Positions 1 to 11,049 of a stretch of DNA of 64,000 nt are shown here, one piece after another (the stretch's first letter is position 1; every line of letters begins with the position of its first letter). This DNA is from Primulina eburnea. Taxonomy: Eukaryota > Streptophyta > Magnoliopsida > Lamiales > Gesneriaceae. The position numbers and the translations under genes were made by a program. The stretch spans positions 46,456,047 to 46,520,046 of the forward strand of contig NC_133103.1 in NCBI RefSeq assembly GCF_022965805.1. Reading direction: 5' to 3'. The notes under the pieces are model-generated. The model was not told where the DNA came from. It did no database searches and worked only from the letters and a program-made list of their open reading frames with translations.

Positions 1-450
1 AATATAGTATGATGCAGTGATATTTGCTCTTTCTTCAATAAATTGAGTTAATGGAATCTCAGTTTTCTGATCACATGCTCAAAAGAGTAGGTGATTGTAT
101 CATTAGTTTGTTTTCCTATGTTGAAACCTTTAATATTATTTATTGGCATGTAACAGCATCTTTTATTATTTTGGGATTTATGAGTTCCATGATTATGTTG
201 TAAAACTAAAACCTTACAATCTATCGGAAGTCTTGAGATGTTACTTTGGTTCATTTTGTTTGATCATCACATTAGTTTCACTACTTCTGTTTTCACTTTG
301 ATGTTAAAAATTAGTACTTGTTCAAATAAAAATGTTTAAAATTATCCAAATTTGAGTTAACTGTTTTGTTCTGTAGTCATGAATTGCTGGTAAATTATCA
401 TATTTATTCTATTTTACAGTTGTTTGTATGTATGTGATGTTTTTTTGTGT
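1..450. other. AT-rich flank with no recognised feature
   Basis: Low-GC sequence upstream of the foldback element. I see no long open frame with a recognisable domain, no RNA gene and no clear repeat. Confidence 0.5.
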
Positions 451-673
451 TTAATTTAACGGTAATTTAGTGAAAAATGCATCTGTCAATGATTTTTTTA
501 AGATTCAGTACCCATATGTTTTATTTTGTATTTTAATACCTGACACAAGATCAACTTAGTTTTTACTACATGTTTTAGGTATTTTTACTTTTTTACCCTT
601 TTTAACTAATAAAAAATTATTTAAATTCCTATTTTTGTTGGTCCTTATCTTTCCACTTATCATTCTCGAATAC

Positions 674-2035
674 ATTTGGATGACATCTACATTGAATTAA
701 AATATTTTTTTATTTTAAAAAAAATTCACAACTAAGTATTGAACTTTTTGAAATATTTTATTTTACTTAGAAATACTAAATTTCAATTTTAAAATACTTG
801 ATTTAGTAAATGACATACTCAAAATTGGTATTAAAATACTGGATATTTGAAAATGTAACGCAAGTTCACCTAGTGATCGTATTTCCATCCAAGATCTATT
901 TGGATGACATGTTCATTTCATTTAATTATTTTTTTTTTATTTTTAAAAACACAAATTCGCAATTAACCATTGAACTTTTTCAAGTACTTAGTTTTACTTG
1001 TGAAATACCTAATTTCAGTTTTAAAATAATTGATTTGGTAAATGAGATACTCCGAATAGGTATTAAAATACTGAATATTCGAATATGCAATTCAAGTTCA
1101 CCAAGTGCTCGTATTTTCATCCAAGATCCATTTGGATGACTTGTTCATTTCATTTAATTATTTTTTTATCTAAGAAAAACAATTTCGCAATTAAGCATTG
1201 AACTTTTTCAAGTATTTAGTTTTATTTGCGAAATATCTAATTTCAGTATTAAAATACTTGATTTGGTAATTGAGATACTCATAAAAGTTAATAAAATACT
1301 AGATATTCTAGTAGGCAATGTAATTTCACCAAATGCTCGCATTTCCATCCAAGATGCATTTGGATGACATGTACATTTCATTTAAATATTTTTTATTTTT
1401 AAAAGAAAAACAAATTCACAACTAAGCATTGAACTTTTTGAAATACTTATTTTTACTTGCGAAATACCTAATTTCAATTTTAAAATACTTGATTTGGTAA
1501 ATGAAATACTCATAATGAATATTAAAATACTGAATATTCGAATATGCAACGTAAGTTCACCAAATGCTCGCATTTCCATTCAAGATGCATTTGGATGACA
1601 TGTTCAATTCATTTAATTATTTTTTTATTGTAAAAAAAAAACAAATTCGTAACTAAGCATTGAATTTTTTCAAATACTTACTTTTACTTTCGAAATACCT
1701 AATTTCAATTTTAAAATACTTGATTTGATAAATGAGATACTCATAATGGGTATTAAAATACTGGATATTCGAATATGCAACATAAGTTCACCAGGTGTTG
1801 GTCTTTCCTTGAAAGATGTATTTGGACGACATATCCTTCTCATGTGATATCTATTTTGTAAAAAAATATATCAAATTCTCAACTAAGCATGAAACTTTTA
1901 AAGTAATTAGCTTACTTGATAAGTACCTAATTTCAGTTTCAAAATACTTGATTTCATAAATGAAATACTCAGAATAGGTAATAAAATACTTGATATTTCT
2001 AATATGCATCATGATGCAATTTCAATGCATTTGAA
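674..2035 (+). repeat. Left-arm tandem array of a ~228-bp unit
   Basis: The phrase ATTTGGATGAC recurs, with one substitution in the last copy, near 674, 897, 1130, 1358, 1589 and 1820, giving periods of 223-233 bp. Each unit carries the same order of short blocks: a stretch ending in AACTAAGCATTGAACTTTTT, a block with CGAAATACCTAATTTCA, and a block with TACTTGATTTGGTAAATGA. The units are diverged from each other by many substitutions, so the array is old. Short frames through it are not coding. Confidence 0.85.
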
Positions 2036-2263
2036 ATTTTAACAAATACATTGTTCATCACTCCTCATGAAATAAAAATAACAATTTATTTCGGTATACA
2101 AAGAAAGAACTTACTTTTATTATGGGACAAGTATGCTACTACATTTTTGTCAAAGGGAAGTGCTTATTTTGATCTACAAACAACTTACTCTTACTCCACG
2201 GATCAGTAATGAACTATGTTCATTTCTTTAAATGACATGAATAAGTATTCTAATAAATCTTAG

Positions 2264-2421
2264 TTGAAAAAACCAACCATGACTGAATTTAAGTTGCATA
2301 TTCAAATATCCAGTATTATATCACATATTATGAGTATCTCATTTACCAAATCAAGTATTTTAAAATTAAAATTAGGTATTTCGCAAGTAAATGTAAGTAC
2401 TTCAAAATATTCAATGCTTAG
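2264..2421 (-). repeat. Partial array unit in right-arm orientation
   Basis: This stretch matches the right-arm unit (GAGTATCTCATTTACCAAATC, then a block ending TCAATGCTTAG) but stops abruptly where the LTR-like fragment begins. It shows that the LTR fragment landed inside an existing right-arm unit. The 60-aa frame across it is a by-product. Confidence 0.7.
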
Positions 2422-3015
2422 TGATCGGACAAAACTTTTATTGTAAAATTCTTAGTAAAAATTAATAATATTCAAGGTAGAAATAATCGCAAGTGCACGA
2501 TATCAAGTAATAATATAGTGTACAAGAGTATGAATATAGTTCCTTTAAGGACTGTATTTCTCAATTATTATTATCAGTTATTCAATTTTTAGCAGCGATA
2601 CTTCAGATGATTGTTTACTACTACAATTATTAAATAAAAACTCAATGAAATGGTTCAAGGATTAAATGATGAAATAAATAAGCTAGAAAGATTGATTAAA
2701 GTTCATTGAGAAATGAATTTGTTGAGAATCTCGGTTCACCTACCTCTCGCTAATCTACTTAATTCGTTCGACAATGATCTATTCTTTCAAAGAGATTTCC
2801 TATCCAATTGAACATGCCCTCTCAAGCTATGTCAAACTAATTCAACTCAATGAAGTAATTAAATATCTTTAATTATTTATCAAGGGTGAATTGCATGTCG
2901 TTTTATTTCGACCTACTGGACTATGACTATCGACGGGTATCCGACTTTATATTCCTATGTAAATTGTAAATCCACGGATTATGCTACTCGTTCCTATCAG
3001 AGGCTATTCTCTCGA
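2422..3015 (-). mobile_element. Old Athila-type LTR fragment inside the foldback spacer
   Basis: Read on the minus strand, this region matches the second half of the LTR found at 18172-22569 and 28880-30361. Shared blocks include the LTR end (TGATCGGACAAAAC here against TGATCGAGCAAAAC), a block with AATCGCAAGTGCACGAT, and a block with GACTATGACTATCGAC. By eye, identity is far lower than between the two young LTRs, so this is an older relative. Similarity fades near 3015. I found no matching flank duplication, so it may be a truncated insertion or a remnant of a solo LTR. Confidence 0.75.
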
Positions 3016-3103
3016 AGAACATTGTCTGGAAATCTTCAAATATTCGCTTCAAGCTTATTTTTCTCTTTCAAAGCTTTGTAGCTGCTGAAAAGTTCTTGAA
3101 CAT

Positions 3104-4691
3104 GTCATCCAAATGCATCTTAGAAGGAAATCCGAGCACTTTGTGAACTTACGTTGCATATTCAAATATCCAGTATTTTAATACTCATTATGAGTATCTC
3201 ATTTACCAAATCAAGTATTTTAAAACTGAAATTAGGTATTTCGTAAGTAAAATTAAGTACTTAAAAAAGTTCAATGCTTAGTTGTAAATTTGTTTTTTTA
3301 GAATAAAAAACAATTAAATTAAATGAACATGTCATCCAAATGCAGCTTGGATAGAAATGCGAGTACTTGGTGAACTTACATTGCATATTCGAATATCCAG
3401 TATACGCATTCTGAGTATCTCATTTACCAAATCAAGTATTTTAAAATTGAAATTAGGTATTTCGCAAATAAAAGTAAGTACTTCAAAATGTTATATACTT
3501 AGTTGCAATTTTTTTTTAAATAAAGAAAATAATTAAATGAAATGAACATGTCATCCAAATGCATCTTGGATGGAAATACGAGCACTTGGTGAACTTACGT
3601 TGCATATTCGAATATCCATTATTTTAATACCTATTCTGAGTATCTCATTTGCCAAATCAAGTATTTTAAAATTGAAATTAGGTATTTCGCAAGTAAAACT
3701 AAGTACTTGAAAAAGTTCAATGCTTAGTTACAAATTTGTTTTTTAACAATAAAAAAATAATTAAATGAAGTGAACATATCATCCAAATGCATCTTGGATG
3801 AAAATGCGAGCATTTGGTGAACTTACATTGCATATTTTAATATCCAGTATTTTAATAATCATTCTGAGTATTTCATTTACCAAATCAAGTATTTTAAAAT
3901 TGAAATTAAGTATTTCGCAAGTAAAACTAAGTACTTGAAAAAAGTTCAATGCTTAGTTGCGAATTTATTTTTTTTAAATAAAAAAGTATTTAAATGAAAT
4001 GTACATTTCATCCAAATGCATCTTGAATGAAAATGCGCGCACTTTGTGAACTTACATTGCCTACTAAAATATCCAGTATTTTATTAACTTTTATAGATAT
4101 CTCAATTATCAAATCAAGTATTTTAAAATTGAAATTAGGTATTTCGCAAGTAAAAGTAAGTATTTGAAAAAATTCAATGCTTAGTTACAAATTTGTTTTT
4201 TTTTTACAATAAAAAAATAATTAAATGAAATGAACATGTCATCCAAATGCATCTTAATAGAAATGCGAGCATTTGGTGAACTTACGTTGCATATTCGAAT
4301 ATTCAATATTTTAATATTCATTATGAGTTTTTCATTACCAAATCAAGTATTTTAAAATTGAAATTAGGTATTTCGCAAGTAAAAATAAGTACTTGAAAAA
4401 CTTCAATGCTTAGTTGCAATTTGTTTTTTAACAATAAAAAAAATAATTAAATGAAATGAACGTGTCATCCAAATGCATCTTGGATGGAAATGAGAACATT
4501 TAGTTAATTTGCGTTGTATATTCGAACATCTAGTATTTTAATACACATTATGCATATTTCATTTACTAAATCAAGTATTTTAAAATTAAAATTAAGTATT
4601 TCGTAAGTAAAACTAAGTATTTCAAAAAGTTCAATCATTAGTTGCGAATTTATTTATTTTAAATAAAAAATATTTAAATTAAAAATAAATG
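3104..4691 (-). repeat. Right-arm tandem array of the ~228-bp unit
   Basis: The reverse of the left-arm unit repeats here. The phrase GTCATCCAAAT, allowing one or two substitutions, marks unit borders near 3104, 3331, 3550, 3778, 4008, 4238, 4463 and 4691, with periods of 219-230 bp. That gives about seven full units against five to six on the left, so the arms have changed copy number independently. Confidence 0.85.
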
Positions 4692-4923
4692 TCATCCAAA
4701 TACATTGGTGATGAGTGAAAAGAGAAGATAACCAACAAAAATAGGTATTTATATAATTTTTTTTATTAATTACAAGGGTAAAAAGGTAAAAAGGTATGAA
4801 ACATGTAGTAAAAACTAAAATGATCTTTTGTCAGGTACTAAAATAGAAAAAAAAACTAATAGGTACTGAATCTTAAGTAAATCATATGCAGATGTATTTT
4901 TCTCAAAATTGCCCTTAATTTAA

Positions 4924-5209
4924 TTCATTTTAATTTATGTTTTTTGATAATAATTTATATTAAGAATGATATAATATTTAAAATTTCAAAAGTTTGGAAA
5001 AGGACTAAAAAATATTTTAATGGTTTTAAATTTTTTTAAAAGAGGTCATAACATTGATAAATGAATACAAACATCAAACTTAATAATATAATAAAATATA
5101 GATATATATTTAAAATTAAACGAGTTTTTGAAATATTTTTACAACGGTCTCAAATATTCAAGTATAATTTTTTTCTTGAGAGCTCATCAACCAAGATTTA
5201 ATTTACATA
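4924..5209. other. AT-rich spacer
   Basis: Sequence between the foldback element and the next short element. I see only AT-rich, low-complexity sequence without coding signal. Confidence 0.4.
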
Positions 5210-5391
5210 GAGCGAGTCTCATGTGAGACCGTCTCACGGATCCTAATATGTGAGACCGTCTCACGGAACCCATATTCACAATAAAAAGTAATACTCTTAG
5301 CATAAATAATAATATTTTTTCATGAATGACCCAAATAAAAGATCCGTCTCATAAATACGACCCGTGAAACCGTCTCACACAAGTTTTTATC
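5210..5391. mobile_element. 182-bp MITE with 9-bp target duplication
   Basis: The termini share the inverted block TGTGAGAC-GT-TCACGG, and similar GTCTCAC/GTGAGAC palindromes recur inside. The direct repeat ATTTACATA flanks it at 5201-5209 and 5392-5400. A 9-bp duplication suggests Mutator-type mobilisation. The element is too short to code for anything. The sequence resembles a dispersed repeat that I recall from Lamiales genomes, which is recollection only. Confidence 0.8.
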
Positions 5392-5825
5392 ATTTACATA
5401 TTATAGCACTAAAAGCATCTCAAACGCAAATCTTCGTTTTGTATTTGATTTTCTCCAAAATATAGCTTTGTATTCTTTATTTCAAAAATCTTCTTTAAAT
5501 CTTATTTTTCTAAATGTTTCAATTTTTTTTCAACCATTAAATATATATAAAAAATAAATAATTACATAATATATTATTAAGCCGAACTCATTTAAATGTA
5601 TATTCGACACGATTTTTTTAAAATTAATGCATTTATTTTGTCATCAAGTGGCACACAAAAATTTTGTGAATGACCTTGTCCATTATTTCCCTTTGATTTT
5701 TCTTCCAAATTATACAATTACAATAACTATACCTGCTCCATTGTTTCCTCCGGTGGGTTTGGTGTAGCCCAATTAAAGGAGTAAATGACACAAATCTAAA
5801 TTTGTGAGAGTTGTCGAACCATTTA

Positions 5826-5850
5826 TCAACTCAACTCAACTCAACTCAAC
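5826..5850. repeat. (TCAAC)5 microsatellite
   Basis: Five perfect tandem copies of TCAAC are seen directly. Confidence 0.9.
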
Positions 5851-6028
5851 TCATTTAAATTGTACGATAAGGTGAGTCGATTTGCCAGACTTAACCCAAA
5901 TCGACGGCTCGATCTTGATATTAAATGGGCTAAAAATACCAACCCAAAAACTAGCTATTTCGACCGAACCTTAGATTAGCTTAATAGACAAAAAAGTTAG
6001 GGTATTCTCGTAATTACAGGCCAAAAGA

Positions 6029-6030
<2 letters not shown>

Positions 6031-6075
<45 letters not shown>
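6031..6075. repeat. (TTA)15 microsatellite just upstream of a start codon
   Basis: A 45-bp perfect TTA run. On the minus strand it gives false frames of poly-Asn and poly-Ile, which should be ignored. Confidence 0.95.
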
Positions 6076-6076
<1 letters not shown>

Positions 6077-6119
6077 ATATGATATACACACACAGAGAGT
6101 CAACAGAGGCAGGCAGAGG

Positions 6120-6419
6120 ATGAATTTCACCGTGAAGGCCGCATGGGGCAGAGGGGGCGGTCGGGCTGGCGTACTGCAACTGGGCAGCTGCTCTGTAGAG
6201 ACTCCGGCTCTCCTTCTCACCACCCGCAAGGGCCTGCCCGTCTTCATCTCCCCTGACCTTCTCTCTTCTCTCCCCACTCCCGATTCTTACCTTCTCCAAT
6301 GCAGCCCCCTACACTTGTATATTCTTTCTTAATCCTCGCTTCTTACTTTGCTCCATAGTGTAGATTAGATTAGGTGTTTGTGATTTTGCCTCAACATGAA
6401 ATATGAGTTTTTTGGATTT

Positions 6420-6453
<34 letters not shown>

Positions 6454-9400
6454 AGGATGACGACCATTGTTTTATTTGTTTTACTGATGGGACTTTTTCT
6501 TTCAGTTTCGAGGGTATTTCCATGAAAACTATCTCTGAAATGGGCGGGCTGCACAATGTGGTTGGTTTGAAGGATCACATATTTTTCGCCGTTCCCAGGG
6601 ATTCCATAACATCCCTTCCTGATTATCAGAGTGCGAACAAGATGGGAGCTTCCTTTGAGACACCTTCAGGTCGCCGCCTGGTTAGTAAGACCCACTTTTG
6701 CCCTTTCACTGGATCTCCCAGTTGAGTAATGCATACAGTACTTGCATTGTGTATATGTGTGAGTCTTTGAGTTATGTCAGATGAAGCCAGTTCAATATAT
6801 GGAAATGGTTTCTTCAATGAAGCCCAATATGTGGACCACATTGGCTGATGAAGTCCCTGCTTGGGTGTCTGAGAAGAGGAATACAGCCTCTGTTGACCGA
6901 ACAATCAGATGGCTTGACGACTGCATTACGTCAAATTTGGCTACCTTGGTATGTGTTCTCTGTGATTCTTAACACAAGATAGTGGGGAATTTGGTGTAAT
7001 TATTTATTAATGGTTTAGTTTATTCTTCAAGTGCGTGCATAATTGTTGATACATAGACAGGTGGGGCTTGTTTTGGTTCCATTGTAGGAAGCTCTAGCAT
7101 TGAAGAACGGAAACGCTGTGCTCAAGAAGTTGCAAAGCGTAATGTTGCAGGTATGGTCACTTATTGCTCATTCTTGTTTGGAGTTCACAATGTGTTGTAT
7201 ATGTTTTATACTGTGATATTGTTGCGATGTTACTTTCTTATCTGACTACAAGCTTATTAAAGATTATTTGCACATCATGTGTTCTAAATTATCTTCTGAA
7301 TGTTGAGAAAGAGGTGGGATTTTCCAGGTTTCTGCATTAGTGGTTTTGGCCTTGGGGAAAGCATGGAGGAACGCCCTGCTCTGCTAAATGCGGTTACTGT
7401 ATGACTTATCATTTTTTTGGCTTTGTTGGTTATTATGCATTCTGTTGATTTCTATTGTTATGTCAGAATGTATAAAAACAGTATTTATTCATAATTGCTG
7501 TAGTTTGTGCTGCGTTCAAAACTTCCAGTTTAGGGAGAGACATTAATCCGTTCCAGCTATGAATGGAGCTCAGAGTCAAGCTTTAGGTTATTTAGGTGAT
7601 GCTTGTTAGGGTTTTAGGTTCAAGTCAAAGGTACTTTCGAGGAAAAAAATTGACAAATTAAAATTTGAATGTTACTGTATTCGTATCAAATTAATGTTAT
7701 GTAATGATTTGGTGAAAGGTGAAATGAGATAATGGTTCTTTGAGAAAGTGGAGATAAAAAAACATTAGCATGTGATAAATTTGGTTTAGTTGGTTGATTT
7801 AAAGTGTTAGATGATGATTTCATTGAAAAGTTTTGAGAAGAATACAGTTAATACAGTTCTTATTAATTATTTTAGTAAATTATAAATTTTTCAGTTGAGT
7901 TATGTTGGTGGCATTTGATTGGGCTTCCATTTCAATTAATCTCAAAAGTTTTGAGAAAATTGTTTGTAAAAATATTTGCGAACAGTGCTAGGATATAAAT
8001 TATTTCGTTGAAAAGTTTTGAGAATAATACAGTTCTTATTGATTATTTAGCAAATCATAGACTTTTGAGGTGAATTATGTTGGTGGCACTTGATTGGGCT
8101 TCCATTTCAACTAAACTCAAAAGTTTTGAGAAGATTGTTTGTAACGATAGTTCTAGATTGTAAATGACCAAATGCCTAACTCTAGGAATGACTTGGGGGA
8201 GGGGCAAGGGAAATATAATAGGAGGAAGCAGTATAGAGTTAGGCATTTGGTCATTTTATTACTTGACTGTTTACTAGCTTAGCTAGGATAAGTTGGAGAG
8301 AAAACCTGTACAGAGGAAACACTTGGTTATTTTCCTTTTATATTTCAACACATATTCAATTTATATTTTAATGGCTTCTATTTGCTTTGTTCTTTCCCAT
8401 TCCACTGACAATTTATTTGAGGAGTGCAACATCCATAGGATAGGAACTAGTTATATTGGCTCCACGCTGTTCCGAATTCAAAAACAATTTAGGGAGCCCA
8501 CCAAGCTCTGTGCATAAACTAGAGAAACTGAAACAGGATTGAGGCTGTGGGCCGGATGGTCCACACAGTTGAGCTCACGAGAAGGAAGGCCCTGCGATTT
8601 AGGGAAATTTGGAACTGGACTAGCCGGCCCTGTGACACAAAACCATTTAAACATGGAGGCGAGCTATTGGGCTCTAAGGTATGGACTGGGAGAGGCCGCT
8701 AGAATTACCAAACTCCTGCGAAGAGTTTAAACTCAAGCCTAGTGAGAATGGATTTTAACCGCAGCACTCAGACCAACATAAGTGTAATTATCAAGCCCAG
8801 AAGCTATGGGACACTGGCTAATGCCTCTTTGCTCTTGATATAGTTGTTAAGTTATTCTTGATGCTCGTGCTTGAGCTTTTTAGCTATGAGTCTTGTCTTA
8901 GGCTTTGCACGTCAACATCCTTGGCTTTCTTGTAAAGCCTTCATTACATAGCTAAAGTGTCTTCTATGAAATATTTGGTGGAAGCAGTTACTAATAACTT
9001 TCTTCCATTCTTTTTTTACGATTTGATTCAATTTCAAGTTGGTCATTTAATTGAATGTAATATTAAGTAGGAAATCTACCTTCGTTGGCAACTGCTGCAT
9101 TTTTTAGGTTAAAAACTGGGTTTGTGCAATTCCTATCACGTCAAATCTATCTACGCTTGTCAGCTAATGTTTCAAATGCACATTTTATATCTACAATTGT
9201 AAGGGCAAGGACAAGCGCACTCATGCTATTATTCGGTGACTTAGGTATGAAGCTAGATTGCTGTTAGACTGCATCAATTGCCCATCCAAATCAACATCAT
9301 AAGCAACAGAACTACAAATTCTGTTAAAGTTGTTTTCTTAAGACAATATTCTGATGAATATTATATAGCAAAGAAATTTTGTGAAGAAAGAGAGCTGTGT

Positions 9401-11049
9401 AAGTTTAACTGCCTTCTGCTTTAATGAAGGGTTGTCTTACAGTTTGATAGCGAAAAAAGGAGCTTCATGGGTATTGGCAATTGTCATTGAGTCCTTTATT
9501 TACTTCATATGATTTGTCATAAGTTTAATGCCATTTTTACCTTCTCTTCAAATGGATTATTTGCTGAACTGTGTATTTTGTTTATTGTCAAGTTCCTTAT
9601 TATGTTTTAACTTCAGGAGAATTTACCAGAAGAGAAACCACGACATATATGTGGTCTCGGACTTCCTGGTATTCACTCATCCGGATATATTCTCCTTTCT
9701 CTTTGATGCTCCATCTGTCTTCACGTTTTCGTAGTTTAGTGGATTGAAGTTTGAGAAATGGTATCATGTCCTGATTGGTGATCTTTGGGTTGCTATTAAT
9801 TTGAAATTTTTGAGCTATGTTATGTTTCATTCGCCGGACTCTGGTGAAATCTCACATCTTTCCTGGGATTAAATAAAATTCTGTCGAGTAGTCCTTTTAT
9901 ACCTTGTGAATGCATCAGTAGCTTTTTTCAGTGTGTGTCTCATTTTATTTTGGATAATGCAGAAGACGTTTTGCAGGGAGTTGCTGCAGGTGTCGACCTG
10001 TTTGACTCGACGTATGTTTTTAAACTCAGCAATCCTCATTAGCTTTCTTTGTGTATATCATTTATTTCTTCTGCAAAAACTGTAAGCTGAAATTTTATGT
10101 AGGTACATATATCATCTTACACTTGGAGGCTTTGCACTTACATTTTCTTCAGAGAAAATTTTGAGACATGGTTCGGTTGATCAGCTTACTGATTATGGTA
10201 GTGATGGCACAAAGATCAATCTGAAGGCAACCATTTATAGGCAAGTATCTCTAAATTGCTCCATGAAGGTATCTTCACGGTTTTGCAGCATACTAAAATT
10301 ACCATTGCTGTGTTGGAAGATGTAGTTCCCTTTACGTCAATTTGTGTTACGCGAAAGTCGAAACACTTGATGTTGTAGAAACTAAGTAATCATGTGTCGA
10401 AACATTATTTATGATTGATTGTGTGTGGTTCAGGAAAAATCAAGTACTTTAGCTTTGTCCTTTTCCATTTATCCTGTTACTTGGTTGTAAACTGCTATTA
10501 TGTTAAAAATCGAGCTTCTCACATTTCGTTGATTTGATTGCAGAAAAGATACGTCGCCTATTCTCAAGAGTTGTAACTGCTACACATGTCAGAATCACAC
10601 GAAAGCATACCTAAACCATTTGTTTAATGTCCATGAAATGTTGGCACAAATTCTATTGGAAATGTATGCAGAGTAATTCTTTACCAGATTGTTGTTTCAA
10701 TTTTCGCTTGTTTGAATTGCTAACAAAGGCTTTTCACCCTGTTTTACCAGTCATAACACACACCACTATCTGGGATTCTTCCGGTCGATAAGAGAAGCAA
10801 TTAAGAGTGGGAAATTTGATCATTTTCGAACAGCTTTTGTTGAAAATAGACGTAACCATATTTTTACTGCCGCCTTGAATTCGTGATTTATTTACATATG
10901 GCCCTTGGGTGTGGCGCTTGACAGAGAAGGATGCACGGAGCTTGTATCAAGTCATGAACAGTTTCCATTATTTAACAGAAGGTGAGATTCTTTTCAATGC
11001 TATTCTTCTAATGCTGCTCAAACTAGCTTTACCTAATATGGTAAAGTGA
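6120..11049 (+). CDS. QTRT2: Queuine tRNA-ribosyltransferase accessory subunit 2 (QTRT2-like), 11 exons
   Basis: Exons: 6120-6316, 6506-6680, 6781-6948, 7057-7150, 7328-7398, 9617-9668, 9963-10011, 10103-10240, 10544-10663, 10751-10851, 10925-11049; total 429 codons plus stop, and frames join without a break. QTRT2 pairs with QTRT1 to swap guanine for queuine at the wobble position of GUN-anticodon tRNAs. Visible family signatures are VLQLGSC and ETPALLL near the N-terminus, LADEVPAWVSEKRN, GFGLGESMEERPALL, GVDLFDSTY, and the zinc site C325-x-C327-x2-C330 with H356 at the expected spacing. Where catalytic TGTs carry a PTRNARNG-type block after FDC, this protein reads YHLTLGG, consistent with the non-catalytic subunit (family knowledge). 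The intron after 10240 starts GC (AG|GCAAGT) and ends AG. The last exon could instead donate at 10980 (GAAG|GTGAGA), in which case the C-terminus would differ. Length fits the family, which is about 415 aa in human. Confidence 0.9.
6422..6450. repeat. Poly-T run in intron 1 of the QTRT2-like gene
   Basis: About 29 consecutive T lie between the first donor (6317) and acceptor (6505). It may extend the polypyrimidine tract but sits about 50 bp from the acceptor. Confidence 0.9.
7821..8148. repeat. Diverged direct duplication in intron 5 of the QTRT2-like gene
   Basis: Two similar copies of about 145 bp lie at about 7821-7970 and 8006-8148. Both begin TTGAAAAGTTTTGAGAA and share TATGTTGGTGGCA and TTGATTGGGCTTCCATTTCAA. 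Both end in CTCAAAAGTTTTGAGAA followed by TTGTTTGTAA. The offset is about 185 bp. Intron 5 (7399-9616) is the longest in the gene, and this is one cause. Confidence 0.75.
8162..8256. repeat. Perfect 23-bp inverted repeat hairpin in intron 5
   Basis: The 23 bases at 8162-8184 (core GACCAAATGCCTAACTC) recur as an exact reverse complement at 8234-8256, leaving a 49-bp loop. It follows directly after the second copy of the intron duplication. It could be a tiny TIR element or a recent local inversion-duplication. No target duplication stood out. Confidence 0.85.
8270..9610. other. Remainder of QTRT2-like intron 5
   Basis: Intronic sequence with a GC-richer patch at about 8520-8790. I could not match that patch to an exon or a known element. 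Frames of 63-74 aa cross it, but none fits the QTRT2 protein. Confidence 0.4.

Larger units (their letters stand above)
460..4914. mobile_element. Foldback (long inverted repeat) element with 9-bp target duplication, Mutator-like
   Basis: The two ends are inverted copies of each other. The left end starts CGGTAATTTAGTGAAAAA and the right end, read in reverse, starts GGGCAATTTTGAGAAAAA. The match continues for about 210 bp to the first tandem unit. A perfect 9-bp direct repeat TTAATTTAA flanks the element at 451-459 and 4915-4923. A 9-bp duplication is typical of Mutator-like transposons. Inside the termini both arms are tandem arrays of a ~228-bp unit in opposite orientation. The centre holds a partial unit and an LTR fragment. 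No transposase frame is visible, so the element is non-autonomous. The family is inferred from TSD length and structure, not from a coding match. Confidence 0.85.
5401..6119 (+). promoter_or_regulatory. Upstream region of the QTRT2-like gene
   Basis: About 700 bp between the MITE and the start codon at 6120. It holds a 25-bp (TCAAC)5 run at 5826-5850 and a (TTA)15 run at 6031-6075. The latter ends only about 45 bp before the ATG, so it is probably in the 5' untranslated region or core promoter. No TATA box can be placed with confidence. Confidence 0.4.

Noticed and set aside
5997..6299. Minus-strand frames with poly-Asn or poly-Ile before the QTRT2-like gene
   Set aside because: By-products of the TTA microsatellite and of the antisense of exon 1.
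8515..8790. GC-richer patch with a 63-codon frame in QTRT2-like intron 5, considered as an extra exon or a separate gene
   Set aside because: The protein frame joins perfectly from 7398 to 9617 without it, and the peptide matches nothing I recognise.
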